Part shown: positions 8,891 to 17,576 of the stretch, in pieces
Numbering within the stretch: position 1 is the stretch's first letter
Layout: every line of letters starts with the position of its first letter
DNA from: Gammaproteobacteria bacterium RIFCSPHIGHO2_12_FULL_38_11
GTDB lineage: Bacteria > Pseudomonadota > Gammaproteobacteria > Coxiellales > Coxiellaceae
Reading direction: 5' to 3'
Length of the DNA stretch: 27,248 bases
Assembly (NCBI GenBank): GCA_001801515.1
Contig: MGXX01000029.1
Span: 1-27,248, forward strand
Position numbers and translations under genes: made by a program
Notes under the pieces: model-generated
What the model was told of the DNA's origin: nothing
What the model saw: only the letters and a program-made list of their open reading frames with translations
The model's database searches: none

Positions 8891-8939
8891 CGATTTCACT
8901 GTAACAAAGGATTCATTAGGGGAAGTTGATCTAGATCAT
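8891..8939 (-). promoter_or_regulatory. FNR/ANR-type box and class II promoter upstream of the small peptide gene
   Basis: TTGATCTAGATCAT at 8926-8939 matches the FNR/ANR consensus TTGAT-N4-ATCAA at 9 of 10 fixed bases. On the minus strand TACAGT (8903-8898) is a possible -10. Its centre is 32 bases from the box centre, exactly the spacing of a class II FNR promoter (box centred at -41.5, start near 8891). The ATG of the small gene is about 20 bases further on. This predicts activation under low oxygen, in contrast to the quinol oxidase just downstream. That an FNR-family regulator exists in this genome is not shown by the window. Confidence 0.5.
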
Positions 8940-8961
8940 GTATTAGGAACATGTCCCATTC

Positions 8962-9903
8962 CTATAGCTTACGCAATTTCACCTGCTCTACTGCATGCTG
9001 TGAACTTTTTTTCAAAATCAATTGGGCACGTTCACGACAAGGCAAAATATTTTCAAGCAAATTCACTTCATTCACTGAATGCCACACACGCTCAGCAAAT
9101 GGCATGATTTCTTCTGGTGTCATTTTAGATAAATAGTGAAAATAAGATTGTGGATCACGAAAAGTTGTTTGTGAAAATTTAACAACACGATCAATATACC
9201 ATTTTTTAATAACTGCAATATCCGCATCCACAAAAAGTGAGAAATCAAAAAAATCAGATACAAATAAAGGAGACCCCTGCCCTGTTTTTTGTACACCCGC
9301 TTGCAAAATATTAATGCCCTCTAAAATTAAAATATCTGGTTTATCCACATTGACAAATTCATTGGGAATAACATCATACAATTGATGTGAATAAACAGGT
9401 GCGCTAACACTGTTTTTTCCAGATTTTACCTCAATTAAAAAAGTTAATAATGCATTAACATCATAACTTTCTGGAAACCCTTTTCGATTCATTAACCCTT
9501 GGGCTTCAAGCGTTTTATTGGAATATAAAAATCCATCCGTTGTCACTACCGTGACACGCGGGTGATTTGGCCAACGCGACAATAATGCTTTTAAAATACG
9601 TGATGCAATACTTTTTCCAACTGCCACACTGCCAGCAATACCGATGATGTAAGGCACTTTCGGTTCAGGCTTCCCCAAAAACTTTTGGCTAGCCTGATGC
9701 AAAGATTGCATCGCAGTAACATATAAACTCAATAAACGCGACAACGGCAAATAAATATCCGCCACTTCCTTTAATGACACCATCTCAATTTGTCCGTGTA
9801 ACGCAGCCAAATCCGCCTCAGTTAAGGTCAACGGCATATCGTTTCTAAAATTCAGCCACTCTTGACGTGAAAAAGTGAGATAGGCGGTTTGATTGGTGGA
9901 CAT
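8962..9903 (-). CDS. coaA: Pantothenate kinase, type I
   Basis: CoaA phosphorylates pantothenate with ATP, the first and usually rate-limiting step of coenzyme A synthesis, in the cytosol. It encodes 313 residues (E. coli 316). The P-loop GSVAVGKS is at 91-98, close to E. coli 95-102, and is followed by VTTDGFLY, RKGFPESYD, VYSHQLYDV and ILEGINILQ, all hallmarks of the prokaryotic type I enzyme. The start has GGAG 6 bases upstream. It is transcribed divergently from tamA across a 202-base gap. It seems to be a stand-alone gene; the small peptide gene downstream has its own predicted promoter. Confidence 0.97.
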   Translation of the reverse strand: MSTNQTAYLTFSRQEWLNFRNDMPLTLTEADLAALHGQIEMVSLKEVADIYLPLSRLLSLYVTAMQSLHQASQKFLGKPEPKVPYIIGIAGSVAVGKSIASRILKALLSRWPNHPRVTVVTTDGFLYSNKTLEAQGLMNRKGFPESYDVNALLTFLIEVKSGKNSVSAPVYSHQLYDVIPNEFVNVDKPDILILEGINILQAGVQKTGQGSPLFVSDFFDFSLFVDADIAVIKKWYIDRVVKFSQTTFRDPQSYFHYLSKMTPEEIMPFAERVWHSVNEVNLLENILPCRERAQLILKKSSQHAVEQVKLRKL

Positions 9904-10069
9904 TTAATCTCCGGACAATGACTGTGACTGTGATGTGTCAGTTGTAAAATTGATACAATTATCCGCAATCATTGATAATTGTCTAGTAATATCTAGTACG
10001 CCAGTTGCGGGCGTTATATCATGCATCCTTACATCCTTGCTCACACAGCAGAGCTCACAGTCACTGACA

Positions 10070-10105
10070 CTGACACTCATATAAATAATCAGTATAATCA
10101 TTTCA
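10070..10105 (+). promoter_or_regulatory. Strong promoter placing the tamA start codon at +1
   Basis: CTGACA (10070-10075, 5 of 6 to the -35 consensus), a 17-base spacer and a perfect TATAAT (10093-10098) are followed seven bases later by the tamA ATG at 10106. The transcript should begin at about 10104-10106, so the mRNA would have no leader; no Shine-Dalgarno sequence is present either. The divergent gap also holds a 10-bp inverted repeat, GTGACTGTGA at 9924-9933 and its reverse complement at 10055-10064, which might be an operator pair shared with coaA. Confidence 0.6.
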
Positions 10106-11848
10106 ATGAGAGATCACATAATTCGCCTATTGCTTTGTTTTACCCTGTGCATAATGTTCAGCGTGAGCGCATGCGCGCAACCCAAAAAACCTTACATCCC
10201 CATCACTTTTCAAATAACAGGAATCCAGGATGAGACGATCCAAAAAAATGTCATCTCAACCCTGGAAAATTTACGCGCCCGTTTACACACACCCGTCACC
10301 AATGAAGAAGCAAAGCATTTTGCTTATAAATCGCCACGCTTTATCGAGGACGCTGTCAAACCCTATGGGTATTTCAACTGCCAAGCAAAATCGCAACTTC
10401 TCAGAACAGAAAAAGGCTGGCTGGTGAAATTTCAAGTCACCTTAGGGCGTGAATTGCCAATCACAGGCATGCAGATAGAAATACATGGTGCTGGCACGAG
10501 CGATCCTGAGTTTATAAAATGGAAAAAAGATTTACCCTTTAAAATTGGTCAAACTTTAAATACACAAAACTACGAAAAAGCAAAAATTCATTTATATAAT
10601 CTTGCGACAAAACGCGGTTATTTTCAGGCGAAAATGATCAAAAACCAAATTCAAATTAATTTAGCACGCTACCAAGCAAACATTATTATTATTTTCAATA
10701 CTGGGCCCCGTTACCGATTTGGTGAAACCACATTTTCAAAAACACCTTTTTATACGAGTTACCTTAATAAATTTATAACTTATCAAGCCGGCGAATATTA
10801 TAACGCAAAAAAATTAGCAGCATCGCAAGAAAGATTGGTTCGAAGCAATGCATTTGATCAAGTCACGCCAAAACCCAACCTGAAAGCGGTAGAAAATAAT
10901 GTTGTCCCCATTCACTTTTCATTAATTACACGGAAATCAAAAGAATATACTTTTGGTTTAGGTTATGGCACTGACACCGGCGTACGGGGTACGGCCGGCG
11001 TGATACTAAGACACATTGGCCACAGCGGACAACGCTTTACAACCTTATTGCGCGCATCACAAACTAACAGCAGTTTAACAGCAAAATATATTATTCCAGG
11101 TGTCGACCCTGCAAATGATAATTTTACGATTGGCGCTGGTGCTAGCAACATGAATCAAGCGACAGGTAATGCACATAATGTAAAATTTGGGCTAACATAC
11201 TTGATGGCACGCGGGAATTGGTCTCAATCATTGACGCTGGCATATTTAAATGAACGATACAATATCACCACGTTACCGTTCACCTCCACTGAGTTGGTTT
11301 ACCCAATCTATGACCTAAAATACAGCAATATTGTTACCCCGGAACATCCACGTAAAGGCATTAGCATTGCTATGCAGCTAACAGGCGCAAGAAAAAGCAT
11401 TTTATCAGAAACGAATTTTTTTCAAGCACAGGCGCATTTACGAACGTTATATACTATTTCAGAAACACACACTCGATTATTATTTCGTTCTGACCTTGGG
11501 CGTACCGATATTGCCAATATCGTTAATTTACCCTTATCGTTACAATTATTTGCTGGTGGTTCAACCAGCGTGCGTGGTTATGGTTATAACTCAATCGGAC
11601 CGGGCAGAAATTTAGTGGTCGCCAGCACTGAAATTCAGCAAAAAGTAGTCGGTGCTTTTTATCTTGCAGCCTTTATCGACGCCGGTACAGTAGGTGATAA
11701 TAACATTTTTAATGCTATTAACGCTGGTGCTGGCCCCGGTATCGCTTGGATTTCAGAAATAGGCTCAATGGAATTAACCTATGCCAATGCGTTTACACAA
11801 AACAACAAACCCTGGTCATTACAGTTCACGATGGGAGCGGTTTTATAA
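10106..11848 (+). CDS. tamA: Translocation and assembly module outer-membrane subunit TamA
   Basis: TamA is an Omp85-family outer-membrane protein that, with TamB, helps insert barrel proteins and move lipids between the membranes. It encodes 580 residues (E. coli 577). An N-terminal signal peptide (RLLLCFTLCIMFSVSACAQ) is followed by about 240 residues of POTRA-type alpha/beta repeats and a C-terminal 16-strand barrel region. The barrel contains the Omp85 loop-6 motif SVRGYGYNSIGPGRN near residue 490 and ends with a strand and a hydrophobic tail (WSLQFTMGAVL). The start at 10106 has no ribosome binding site. It is kept because it gives a proper signal peptide and lies at the predicted transcription start. 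The stop overlaps the tamB start (TAATG). Confidence 0.93.
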   Translation: MRDHIIRLLLCFTLCIMFSVSACAQPKKPYIPITFQITGIQDETIQKNVISTLENLRARLHTPVTNEEAKHFAYKSPRFIEDAVKPYGYFNCQAKSQLLRTEKGWLVKFQVTLGRELPITGMQIEIHGAGTSDPEFIKWKKDLPFKIGQTLNTQNYEKAKIHLYNLATKRGYFQAKMIKNQIQINLARYQANIIIIFNTGPRYRFGETTFSKTPFYTSYLNKFITYQAGEYYNAKKLAASQERLVRSNAFDQVTPKPNLKAVENNVVPIHFSLITRKSKEYTFGLGYGTDTGVRGTAGVILRHIGHSGQRFTTLLRASQTNSSLTAKYIIPGVDPANDNFTIGAGASNMNQATGNAHNVKFGLTYLMARGNWSQSLTLAYLNERYNITTLPFTSTELVYPIYDLKYSNIVTPEHPRKGISIAMQLTGARKSILSETNFFQAQAHLRTLYTISETHTRLLFRSDLGRTDIANIVNLPLSLQLFAGGSTSVRGYGYNSIGPGRNLVVASTEIQQKVVGAFYLAAFIDAGTVGDNNIFNAINAGAGPGIAWISEIGSMELTYANAFTQNNKPWSLQFTMGAVL

Positions 11849-14562
11849 TGAAAATATTGTTAAGATCGCTTTTTATATTCGTCATTTTAATAGGCGCGTT
11901 GGTCACTTTTTTATTAACGCCTGCAGGTTTGCAATTTACCATCGATTCTGTTTCACCTTTTTTACCCGGAAAATTAACTATTAAAAAAATATCCGGTGTG
12001 ATTGTCGGCCCATTAACGCTGGAACAAATACATTATCAGGATACTAAACAAATCATTGATATAAAAAAATTACATCTCAGCTGGGAGCCTTTGAGCTTAT
12101 TTAAAAAAGAGATTCGCATCAACACATTAAAAATAAACGCATTACATTATACAACCCTCAGCAATAAGCCCAAAACAAATAATATTAATGCCATCGAACA
12201 ACTTATTAATTCGATAAAAAACCACTCGCTTTCTTTTCAACTCATTATTAATCATGCTTCTATTGTCGACAGTGCGTTTAGCGACCCAACCACACAAACA
12301 CTAATACAATTAAAAAAATTATCTCTGCACGCCCTATTTACAAAAAACAAATGGGACACACAATTTTCTGCGCTGATTGAAAAACCAAAACCATTTCAAG
12401 TACATTTTCAATTAGCAGGAAAACCAACAAACTACGCTGTGGATTTTGCGATAACCGGTGATCGCACAAATTGGCAACTGACGGGAACAGGTAATCAAGA
12501 AAATTTGATATTGCATACGCCTAATAAATTATTGCTCAATGGCACACTCAATGCGGAATTCAATATTCACTGGAAAACCCACTTTCAATGGAAAGCTGAA
12601 TTAATTGCGCAAAAAATAAATTTTTCACTGTTAAATCCAGAATGGATTAAGTTTTTATCGTTTCATATTAATAGCGCGGGCGATAATAAAAATAGTATTC
12701 ACACTGAAAATAATGCGCATATTGAAACAAAAGATGGCAGTCTGCAGCTTACTGCTATACACAAAAATACATGGCACATTAAATGGCATATAGCACTTCA
12801 TTCATTAAAAAATTGGCTTGGGGGAACGCCTGGCAATCTGGATTCGCATGGAAAGATACAGGGTGACCTTTCTAATCCCCATTTTGACATAAACGTACAA
12901 AGTCGATTACATGATGCTGAAAAAATACACACTATTTCATTAAATTTGCTCGGTAACTTTAATCACCACACGCTTCTTGCAAATATGCAAATACACCGTA
13001 ATTTAATTCATTTAAAAATTGATGGTCATGTGGATAAAGAGAATCAATGGCTAGGTAAATTACAGCAATTTTCTATAGGCTTAAATCGCAGCATTACTTG
13101 GCAATTGGAAAAAACAGCTGAGTTGTTTTACACTAAAAATAAAGTAAAAATAAATAATATTTGCTTAAAATCAGGCAAAGCAGGTAACGTCTGCATTCAA
13201 GGAGAATGGCTGGGCAAAAAAATAACGGGGACTGCGAAAATTAATATTGCGCATTTCAATTGGCTGCATGATTGGGTACGTGATCTGACTATTCCAACCG
13301 GGCAACTGATTGCTCATTTAAAAATGAATGGTACGCTTGATCAACCCAATATAACAGGCACGATGAATTTAAATCATGGCAGTATTCATTTTCCGCATTT
13401 AAATATTATATTAAATAAATTAAGCGCTTCAATTATAAGCGATGGAAAAAAATTAAATTTTAAAGCGCAAGCTTTTTCGCAGCAAAAACCAATTACACTG
13501 CAAGGTGATATGGATTTCACGCAGTCAGGCTTTCCAACACAGGCCACTTTAACTACTAACAAAGCATTAATTGTTAATACTGATGAATATAAAGCAACCA
13601 TAACGTCTGATTTAATGGCTAAAATTAAAAACAGAAAGATTAATATTACCGGAAATATCACTATTCCAACCGCTACCATTTCGCCAAATGATTTTCAAAT
13701 GACAACCACACTGCCGATTCGCGATGTTGTTTATGTTGGCGAATCTGCTCCCAGCGCACCATTTTGGTCTATTAATACAAATATCGGTGTGACCATCGGG
13801 AATGCAGTCAATGTTAAGCAAGCCAATATAGCCGCTCAACTCGGCGGCGCATTACATTTATCGCAATCACCCACGCAAAGTAATATATTTGCCACAGGCG
13901 AGATACTTATTCGTAAAGGAACCTTTGATTTATATGGGCAAACACTCACAATTTCTCCCGATTCCTATCTCACCTATACTAATAATTTATTAGACAACCC
14001 TGAATTAAATATAAAAGCCAGCAGAGAAATCAACGCTGAAGAAAACATGGGTATTTCAAATTTCACACGAAGTAAATTAAAGGTTGGCGTTGAATTACGC
14101 GGCAGTGCAAAAGATCCTAGAATTACTTTCTTTTCTAATCGTGCACGATTAGCGCAAGCGGATATTTTATCATACTTACTATTGGGTTATGCCAATACGA
14201 GTAATACCCCAGGCAATACAGACTTTTTACTACGCGCCTTGGCGGCAGTTAAAATTTCCAGCGCTGGACTATTGGGGAAACAAAATATTGTATCGCAAAT
14301 TCAATCAGGACTGGGTTTAAATGAAATGGGAGTTGAGTCAGATACGACAACCGATGCTCTGGGTAATCCGCTTACTCAGCAATCTTCCTTTGTTGTCGGC
14401 AAAAATCTCACGCGTAAAATTTATGTGCGTACCAGCACGCGATTATTGGATCCTGTCACGGTTTATGCATTGCGTTACTTATTAGATAACCATTGGACAG
14501 CACAAATTAATTCAAGCTCACTCGGGGTGGGTGCTGATGTGCTCTATACAACGCGGAAATAA
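11848..14562 (+). CDS. tamB: Translocation and assembly module inner-membrane subunit TamB
   Basis: TamB is an AsmA-like bridging protein, anchored in the inner membrane and spanning the periplasm as a long hydrophobic groove. It works with TamA in outer-membrane assembly and phospholipid transport. It has 904 residues from the ATG that overlaps the tamA stop; the open frame extends further upstream, but only inside tamA. This is clearly shorter than E. coli TamB (1259), so the beta-rich middle is reduced. An N-terminal anchor (ILLRSLFIFVILIGALVTFLL) leads into beta-rich repeats. The conserved C-terminal domain (DUF490) is recognisable by LKVGVELRGSAKDPRITFFS near residue 750, then ADILSYLLLG and a final barrel-like end. 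It is translationally coupled to tamA. Confidence 0.92.
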   Translation: MKILLRSLFIFVILIGALVTFLLTPAGLQFTIDSVSPFLPGKLTIKKISGVIVGPLTLEQIHYQDTKQIIDIKKLHLSWEPLSLFKKEIRINTLKINALHYTTLSNKPKTNNINAIEQLINSIKNHSLSFQLIINHASIVDSAFSDPTTQTLIQLKKLSLHALFTKNKWDTQFSALIEKPKPFQVHFQLAGKPTNYAVDFAITGDRTNWQLTGTGNQENLILHTPNKLLLNGTLNAEFNIHWKTHFQWKAELIAQKINFSLLNPEWIKFLSFHINSAGDNKNSIHTENNAHIETKDGSLQLTAIHKNTWHIKWHIALHSLKNWLGGTPGNLDSHGKIQGDLSNPHFDINVQSRLHDAEKIHTISLNLLGNFNHHTLLANMQIHRNLIHLKIDGHVDKENQWLGKLQQFSIGLNRSITWQLEKTAELFYTKNKVKINNICLKSGKAGNVCIQGEWLGKKITGTAKINIAHFNWLHDWVRDLTIPTGQLIAHLKMNGTLDQPNITGTMNLNHGSIHFPHLNIILNKLSASIISDGKKLNFKAQAFSQQKPITLQGDMDFTQSGFPTQATLTTNKALIVNTDEYKATITSDLMAKIKNRKINITGNITIPTATISPNDFQMTTTLPIRDVVYVGESAPSAPFWSINTNIGVTIGNAVNVKQANIAAQLGGALHLSQSPTQSNIFATGEILIRKGTFDLYGQTLTISPDSYLTYTNNLLDNPELNIKASREINAEENMGISNFTRSKLKVGVELRGSAKDPRITFFSNRARLAQADILSYLLLGYANTSNTPGNTDFLLRALAAVKISSAGLLGKQNIVSQIQSGLGLNEMGVESDTTTDALGNPLTQQSSFVVGKNLTRKIYVRTSTRLLDPVTVYALRYLLDNHWTAQINSSSLGVGADVLYTTRK

Positions 14563-14644
14563 AAATTAGCTTTAGTCCAACTACCGGGTGCGTTTTTGTG
14601 CTGTATATATTTTCCGGGCACGCTCTAATAAATTAAATATCACC

Positions 14645-14727
14645 GAAACGCGGGCGGAAGCCTGCGTGCAGTCCTCGCAAAAAATCACTTGTCGCAAGGT
14701 TCGCACGCACCCTTCCGGGCGCGTTTC
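14645..14727. repeat. Pair of REP-like hairpins in opposite orientation
   Basis: Two copies of the hairpin unit seen at 21557-23218 lie between the convergent tamB and ampG genes: 14645-14669 on the minus strand and 14703-14727 on the plus strand. Each has ACGCA or a variant, a CTTCCG-type apex, CGCGT and then TTTC. Inner stem pairs vary in a compensated way (CC/GG in the array, GC/GC and CC/GG here), so the fold is conserved rather than the exact bases. A weaker piece (CCGGGTGCGTTTTTGTG at 14584-14600) may be a third, decayed copy. The arrangement resembles the bacterial interspersed mosaic elements made of REP sequences. Confidence 0.7.
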
Positions 14728-14740
14728 AGTGCAATATAAT

Positions 14741-14782
14741 GAGAAAATGCGCATTGACTAGCGTGTCAACTCCGCTTTTCTC
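14741..14782. terminator. Possible bidirectional terminator between tamB and ampG
   Basis: GAGAAAA (14741-14747) pairs with TTTTCTC (14776-14782). Inside it TTGAC (14754-14758) pairs with GTCAA (14765-14769), with six-base internal loops on each side. The outer A/T pairs supply a short U-run in both directions, which suits convergent genes. The stem is interrupted, so the call is tentative. Confidence 0.4.
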
Positions 14783-14801
14783 AATAAATTATCATTCAAT
14801 C

Positions 14802-16043
14802 TCACCGCAAATCTGGAAATTCTACAAGGTTTGAGATACTGCGAATTTCTGAAGAAATAACCGGCAATAGTAATAGTGCCGGCAATCCAACAATCGCAGT
14901 GAAAATATAAAAATCAATCCAACCAAAATGCTGCACAATCACGGCAGAAACAGGGCCAATAAAAATTCTACCCAGCGCTGCAACAGCTGAAAACAAGGCA
15001 TATTGCGTTGCAGTATAACGTAGATCACACAAGCCCATTAAATACACGACAAAAGCAACGGTTGCTAACCCACCACAAAAATTTTCACCAGAAATCGCAA
15101 TGCTCATCACCAGTATATTTTTTCCAACAACCGCAAGCCACACATACAATAAATTTGAACTTAATTGCAAAATACCAAAAATCCATAATGAACGAAAAAC
15201 GCCTAAATAAGGCATTAATAATCCACCAATCAAACTGCCAATTAACGAAGCAGCCAGGCCTGCTGTTTTACTGATCGCCCCAATTTGAATTAAACTAAAC
15301 CCCATGCCGCGAATTAAAAAGGTGGTGTTTAATGACAAAGCCATCGCATCACACAGTTTATAAAGTATGATAAAAACCAAAATTAACACAGCATTTTTTC
15401 TTGAAAAAAAGGAACGCATGGGCGCGATCATCGCTTCTTTTATCGTACTGGGCACTGATTTTTCCAACGGTGGAGCGGGTGATATTTTAGTAATCCACAT
15501 CAAGCCTAAAAAACACAAGGCCATTATTAGATACACCGCGCGCCAACTGATTAGCGCTGCAATAATTAAGGCAACGGCACCTGACACAATCATCGCTAAT
15601 CGATACGCAATAGTATAAACCGATGTGCCTACACCCCGTTCTTCAGTGGTTAGCAATTCTGTTCGATAGGCATCAAAAGCAGTATCTTGTGTTGCTGAAA
15701 AAAAGGCAACTAACAACGCCAAAAATGCGAGAAAAAACGGTACTTTTACAGGATTAAAAAAAGCCATCATTGCCAGTGTCATTGCCAATGCCAATTGCAT
15801 TAACATAATCCAACTACGCCGACGACCATATTTAAAGAGCGTCCATCGATCTAAAAAAGGTGCCCATAAAAATTTAAATGCGTACGGCTGCCCCACCAAT
15901 GTTAGCCAACCAATCGTTACCAAACTCACACCAGAAACGGTGTACCACGCCTGCAATGTTGAGCTGATTAAGGCGAGCGGTAGCCCAGATGAAAACCCGA
16001 GAAATAAAATAGTCAACATCTTGCGATTAATGCATTGATTCAT
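14802..16043 (-). CDS. ampG: Muropeptide permease AmpG-like MFS transporter
   Basis: AmpG imports anhydro-muropeptides (cell-wall turnover products) from the periplasm by proton symport. It encodes 413 residues from the ATG at 16043, supported by AAGGGAAA upstream; the longer frame from 16097 adds a Cys-rich extension without family support. The family signature is clear: GFSSGLPLALISSTLQAWY, then GVSLVTIGWLTLVGQPYAFKFLWAPFLDRW. About 12 membrane helices follow, with the MFS-type FSATQDTAFDAYRTELL near the middle of the N-terminal half. The length is shorter than E. coli AmpG (491), which has two extra helices; shorter AmpG-like proteins are common. It is convergent with tamB and divergent from sdaA. 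Confidence 0.85.
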   Translation of the reverse strand: MNQCINRKMLTILFLGFSSGLPLALISSTLQAWYTVSGVSLVTIGWLTLVGQPYAFKFLWAPFLDRWTLFKYGRRRSWIMLMQLALAMTLAMMAFFNPVKVPFFLAFLALLVAFFSATQDTAFDAYRTELLTTEERGVGTSVYTIAYRLAMIVSGAVALIIAALISWRAVYLIMALCFLGLMWITKISPAPPLEKSVPSTIKEAMIAPMRSFFSRKNAVLILVFIILYKLCDAMALSLNTTFLIRGMGFSLIQIGAISKTAGLAASLIGSLIGGLLMPYLGVFRSLWIFGILQLSSNLLYVWLAVVGKNILVMSIAISGENFCGGLATVAFVVYLMGLCDLRYTATQYALFSAVAALGRIFIGPVSAVIVQHFGWIDFYIFTAIVGLPALLLLPVISSEIRSISNLVEFPDLR

Positions 16044-16150
16044 GGAAAATTTCCCTTGCAAGCAGTGAAGCGTACAACATACATACTCATCGCACAAGCA
16101 TTCAAAATCCGTTATTATTGATTAATAATCCTCACCCTCAGAAGAACACT

Positions 16151-17530
16151 ATGGAAATCAGTGTATTTGATTTATTTTCTATTGGCATCGGTCCCTCTAG
16201 CTCACACACCGTTGGACCCATGCGCGCTGCTTACGATTTTTTAAAACACCATACTGACGCCGAATTGTTGGACATTAATCACATCACCGCCCGACTTCAC
16301 GGCTCACTGGCATTCACTGGCATCGGCCACGGTACAAACAAAGCCATTTTAATGGGATTCTCTGGCGAACTGCCCGAATCAATCAATCCTTTCACTATCA
16401 ATGAATGCGTTGAAAAAATTTACGAATCAAAAAAAATAAATTTATTCGGAAAAAACAATATTGATTTTAATATTGAAAAAGACATTGTATTTGATTATGA
16501 ACATTTATTACCGCACCATTCAAACGGCATGCTATTTACCACTTTTGATTGTCATCAGAAAATAATTCATCAAACCATTTATTATTCTGTCGGTGGCGGA
16601 TTTATTGTATCTGAAGAACAGCTACAAAATCCTGCTGATATTGCATCACATCAATTACCCTATCCATTTGACTCTGCAAAAGAATTATTAGCACATTGCA
16701 AAAAATTAAATTGCAGCATTGCTGAATTAATAATGAAAAATGAATTATCTTGGCGAGATGAAAAAACAATTAAAGAAAAATTAATTGAAATTGCTGATGT
16801 CATGGCCAACAGTATTCATAGTGGTTGCATCACACGCGAAACAATTTTACCCGGCGGATTAAAGGTTAAACGACGCGCACCCGGCTTATATCAAAAATTA
16901 ATAAATGCCGGTAAAGTAAAAATGCATGGCACTGTATTGATGGAATGGTTAGACCTATACGCCATTGCAGTCAATGAGGAAAATGCAGCAGGCAATCGCA
17001 TTGTCACAGCGCCAACAAACGGCGCTGCGGGAATTATTCCATCGGTGTTGGAATACCTAAAAGCATTTCACCCCAAAAAAACCGCATTGCAAAAAAATAC
17101 ATGTGATTTTTTATTAACTGCCGGCGCAATCGGCATTTTATATAAGAAAAACGCCTCTATTTCAGGTGCCGAAATGGGCTGCCAGGGCGAGGTGGGTGTT
17201 GCATGCTCTATGGCTGCCGGGGCATTAACCGCTGTTTTGGGAGGAACAATTTATCAAGTGGAAAATGCAGCTGAAATTGGCATGGAACATAACTTAGGGT
17301 TAACGTGTGACCCCGTAAAAGGACTTGTGCAAATTCCCTGCATCGAAAGAAATGCCATGGGTGCTGTTAAAGCGGTTAATGCTGCGCAATTAGCACTTGC
17401 AGGGGATGGTGAACATAAAGTCTCTCTAGATATGGTCATTAACACCATGCGCGAAATCGGCAACAACATGAACACAAACTATAAAGAAACATCGCTGGGT
17501 GGATTAGCGGTGAATGTGATTGAGTGCTAA
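16151..17530 (+). CDS. sdaA: L-serine dehydratase (iron-sulfur, single chain)
   Basis: SdaA deaminates L-serine to pyruvate and ammonia with a [4Fe-4S] cluster. It encodes 459 residues from the ATG at 16151, which gives the family start [20 protein letters not shown]; an earlier in-frame start lies at 16118. The N-terminal half is the beta domain ([14 protein letters not shown]), the C-terminal half the catalytic alpha domain. Cys344, Cys386 and Cys397 align with the three cluster ligands of the Legionella pneumophila enzyme (one position later), in [24 protein letters not shown] and [10 protein letters not shown]. Serine is a preferred carbon source of Legionella relatives, so this fits the proposed lineage. 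An ATTATT/AATAAT inverted repeat (16114-16129) lies in the divergent gap with ampG and may overlap its promoter. Confidence 0.96.
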   Translation: MEISVFDLFSIGIGPSSSHTVGPMRAAYDFLKHHTDAELLDINHITARLHGSLAFTGIGHGTNKAILMGFSGELPESINPFTINECVEKIYESKKINLFGKNNIDFNIEKDIVFDYEHLLPHHSNGMLFTTFDCHQKIIHQTIYYSVGGGFIVSEEQLQNPADIASHQLPYPFDSAKELLAHCKKLNCSIAELIMKNELSWRDEKTIKEKLIEIADVMANSIHSGCITRETILPGGLKVKRRAPGLYQKLINAGKVKMHGTVLMEWLDLYAIAVNEENAAGNRIVTAPTNGAAGIIPSVLEYLKAFHPKKTALQKNTCDFLLTAGAIGILYKKNASISGAEMGCQGEVGVACSMAAGALTAVLGGTIYQVENAAEIGMEHNLGLTCDPVKGLVQIPCIERNAMGAVKAVNAAQLALAGDGEHKVSLDMVINTMREIGNNMNTNYKETSLGGLAVNVIEC

Positions 17531-17551
17531 GAAACATGTACGAAATAACTT
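17531..17551 (+). repeat. Half-site copy of the 2280-2332 palindrome
   Basis: These 21 bases match 2279-2299 at 19 positions, including 14 identical in a row (GTACGAAATAACTT). The copy begins directly after the sdaA stop codon and has no opposing arm, so it cannot fold like the first one. Confidence 0.7.
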
Positions 17552-17576
17552 TTCTGTAAATTAATTTGGAGCAATT

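Noticed and set aside
9904..10101. 65-residue open frame on the minus strand between coaA and tamA
   Set aside because: It occupies the divergent promoter region, and its composition reflects the TGACTGTG-type repeats there.
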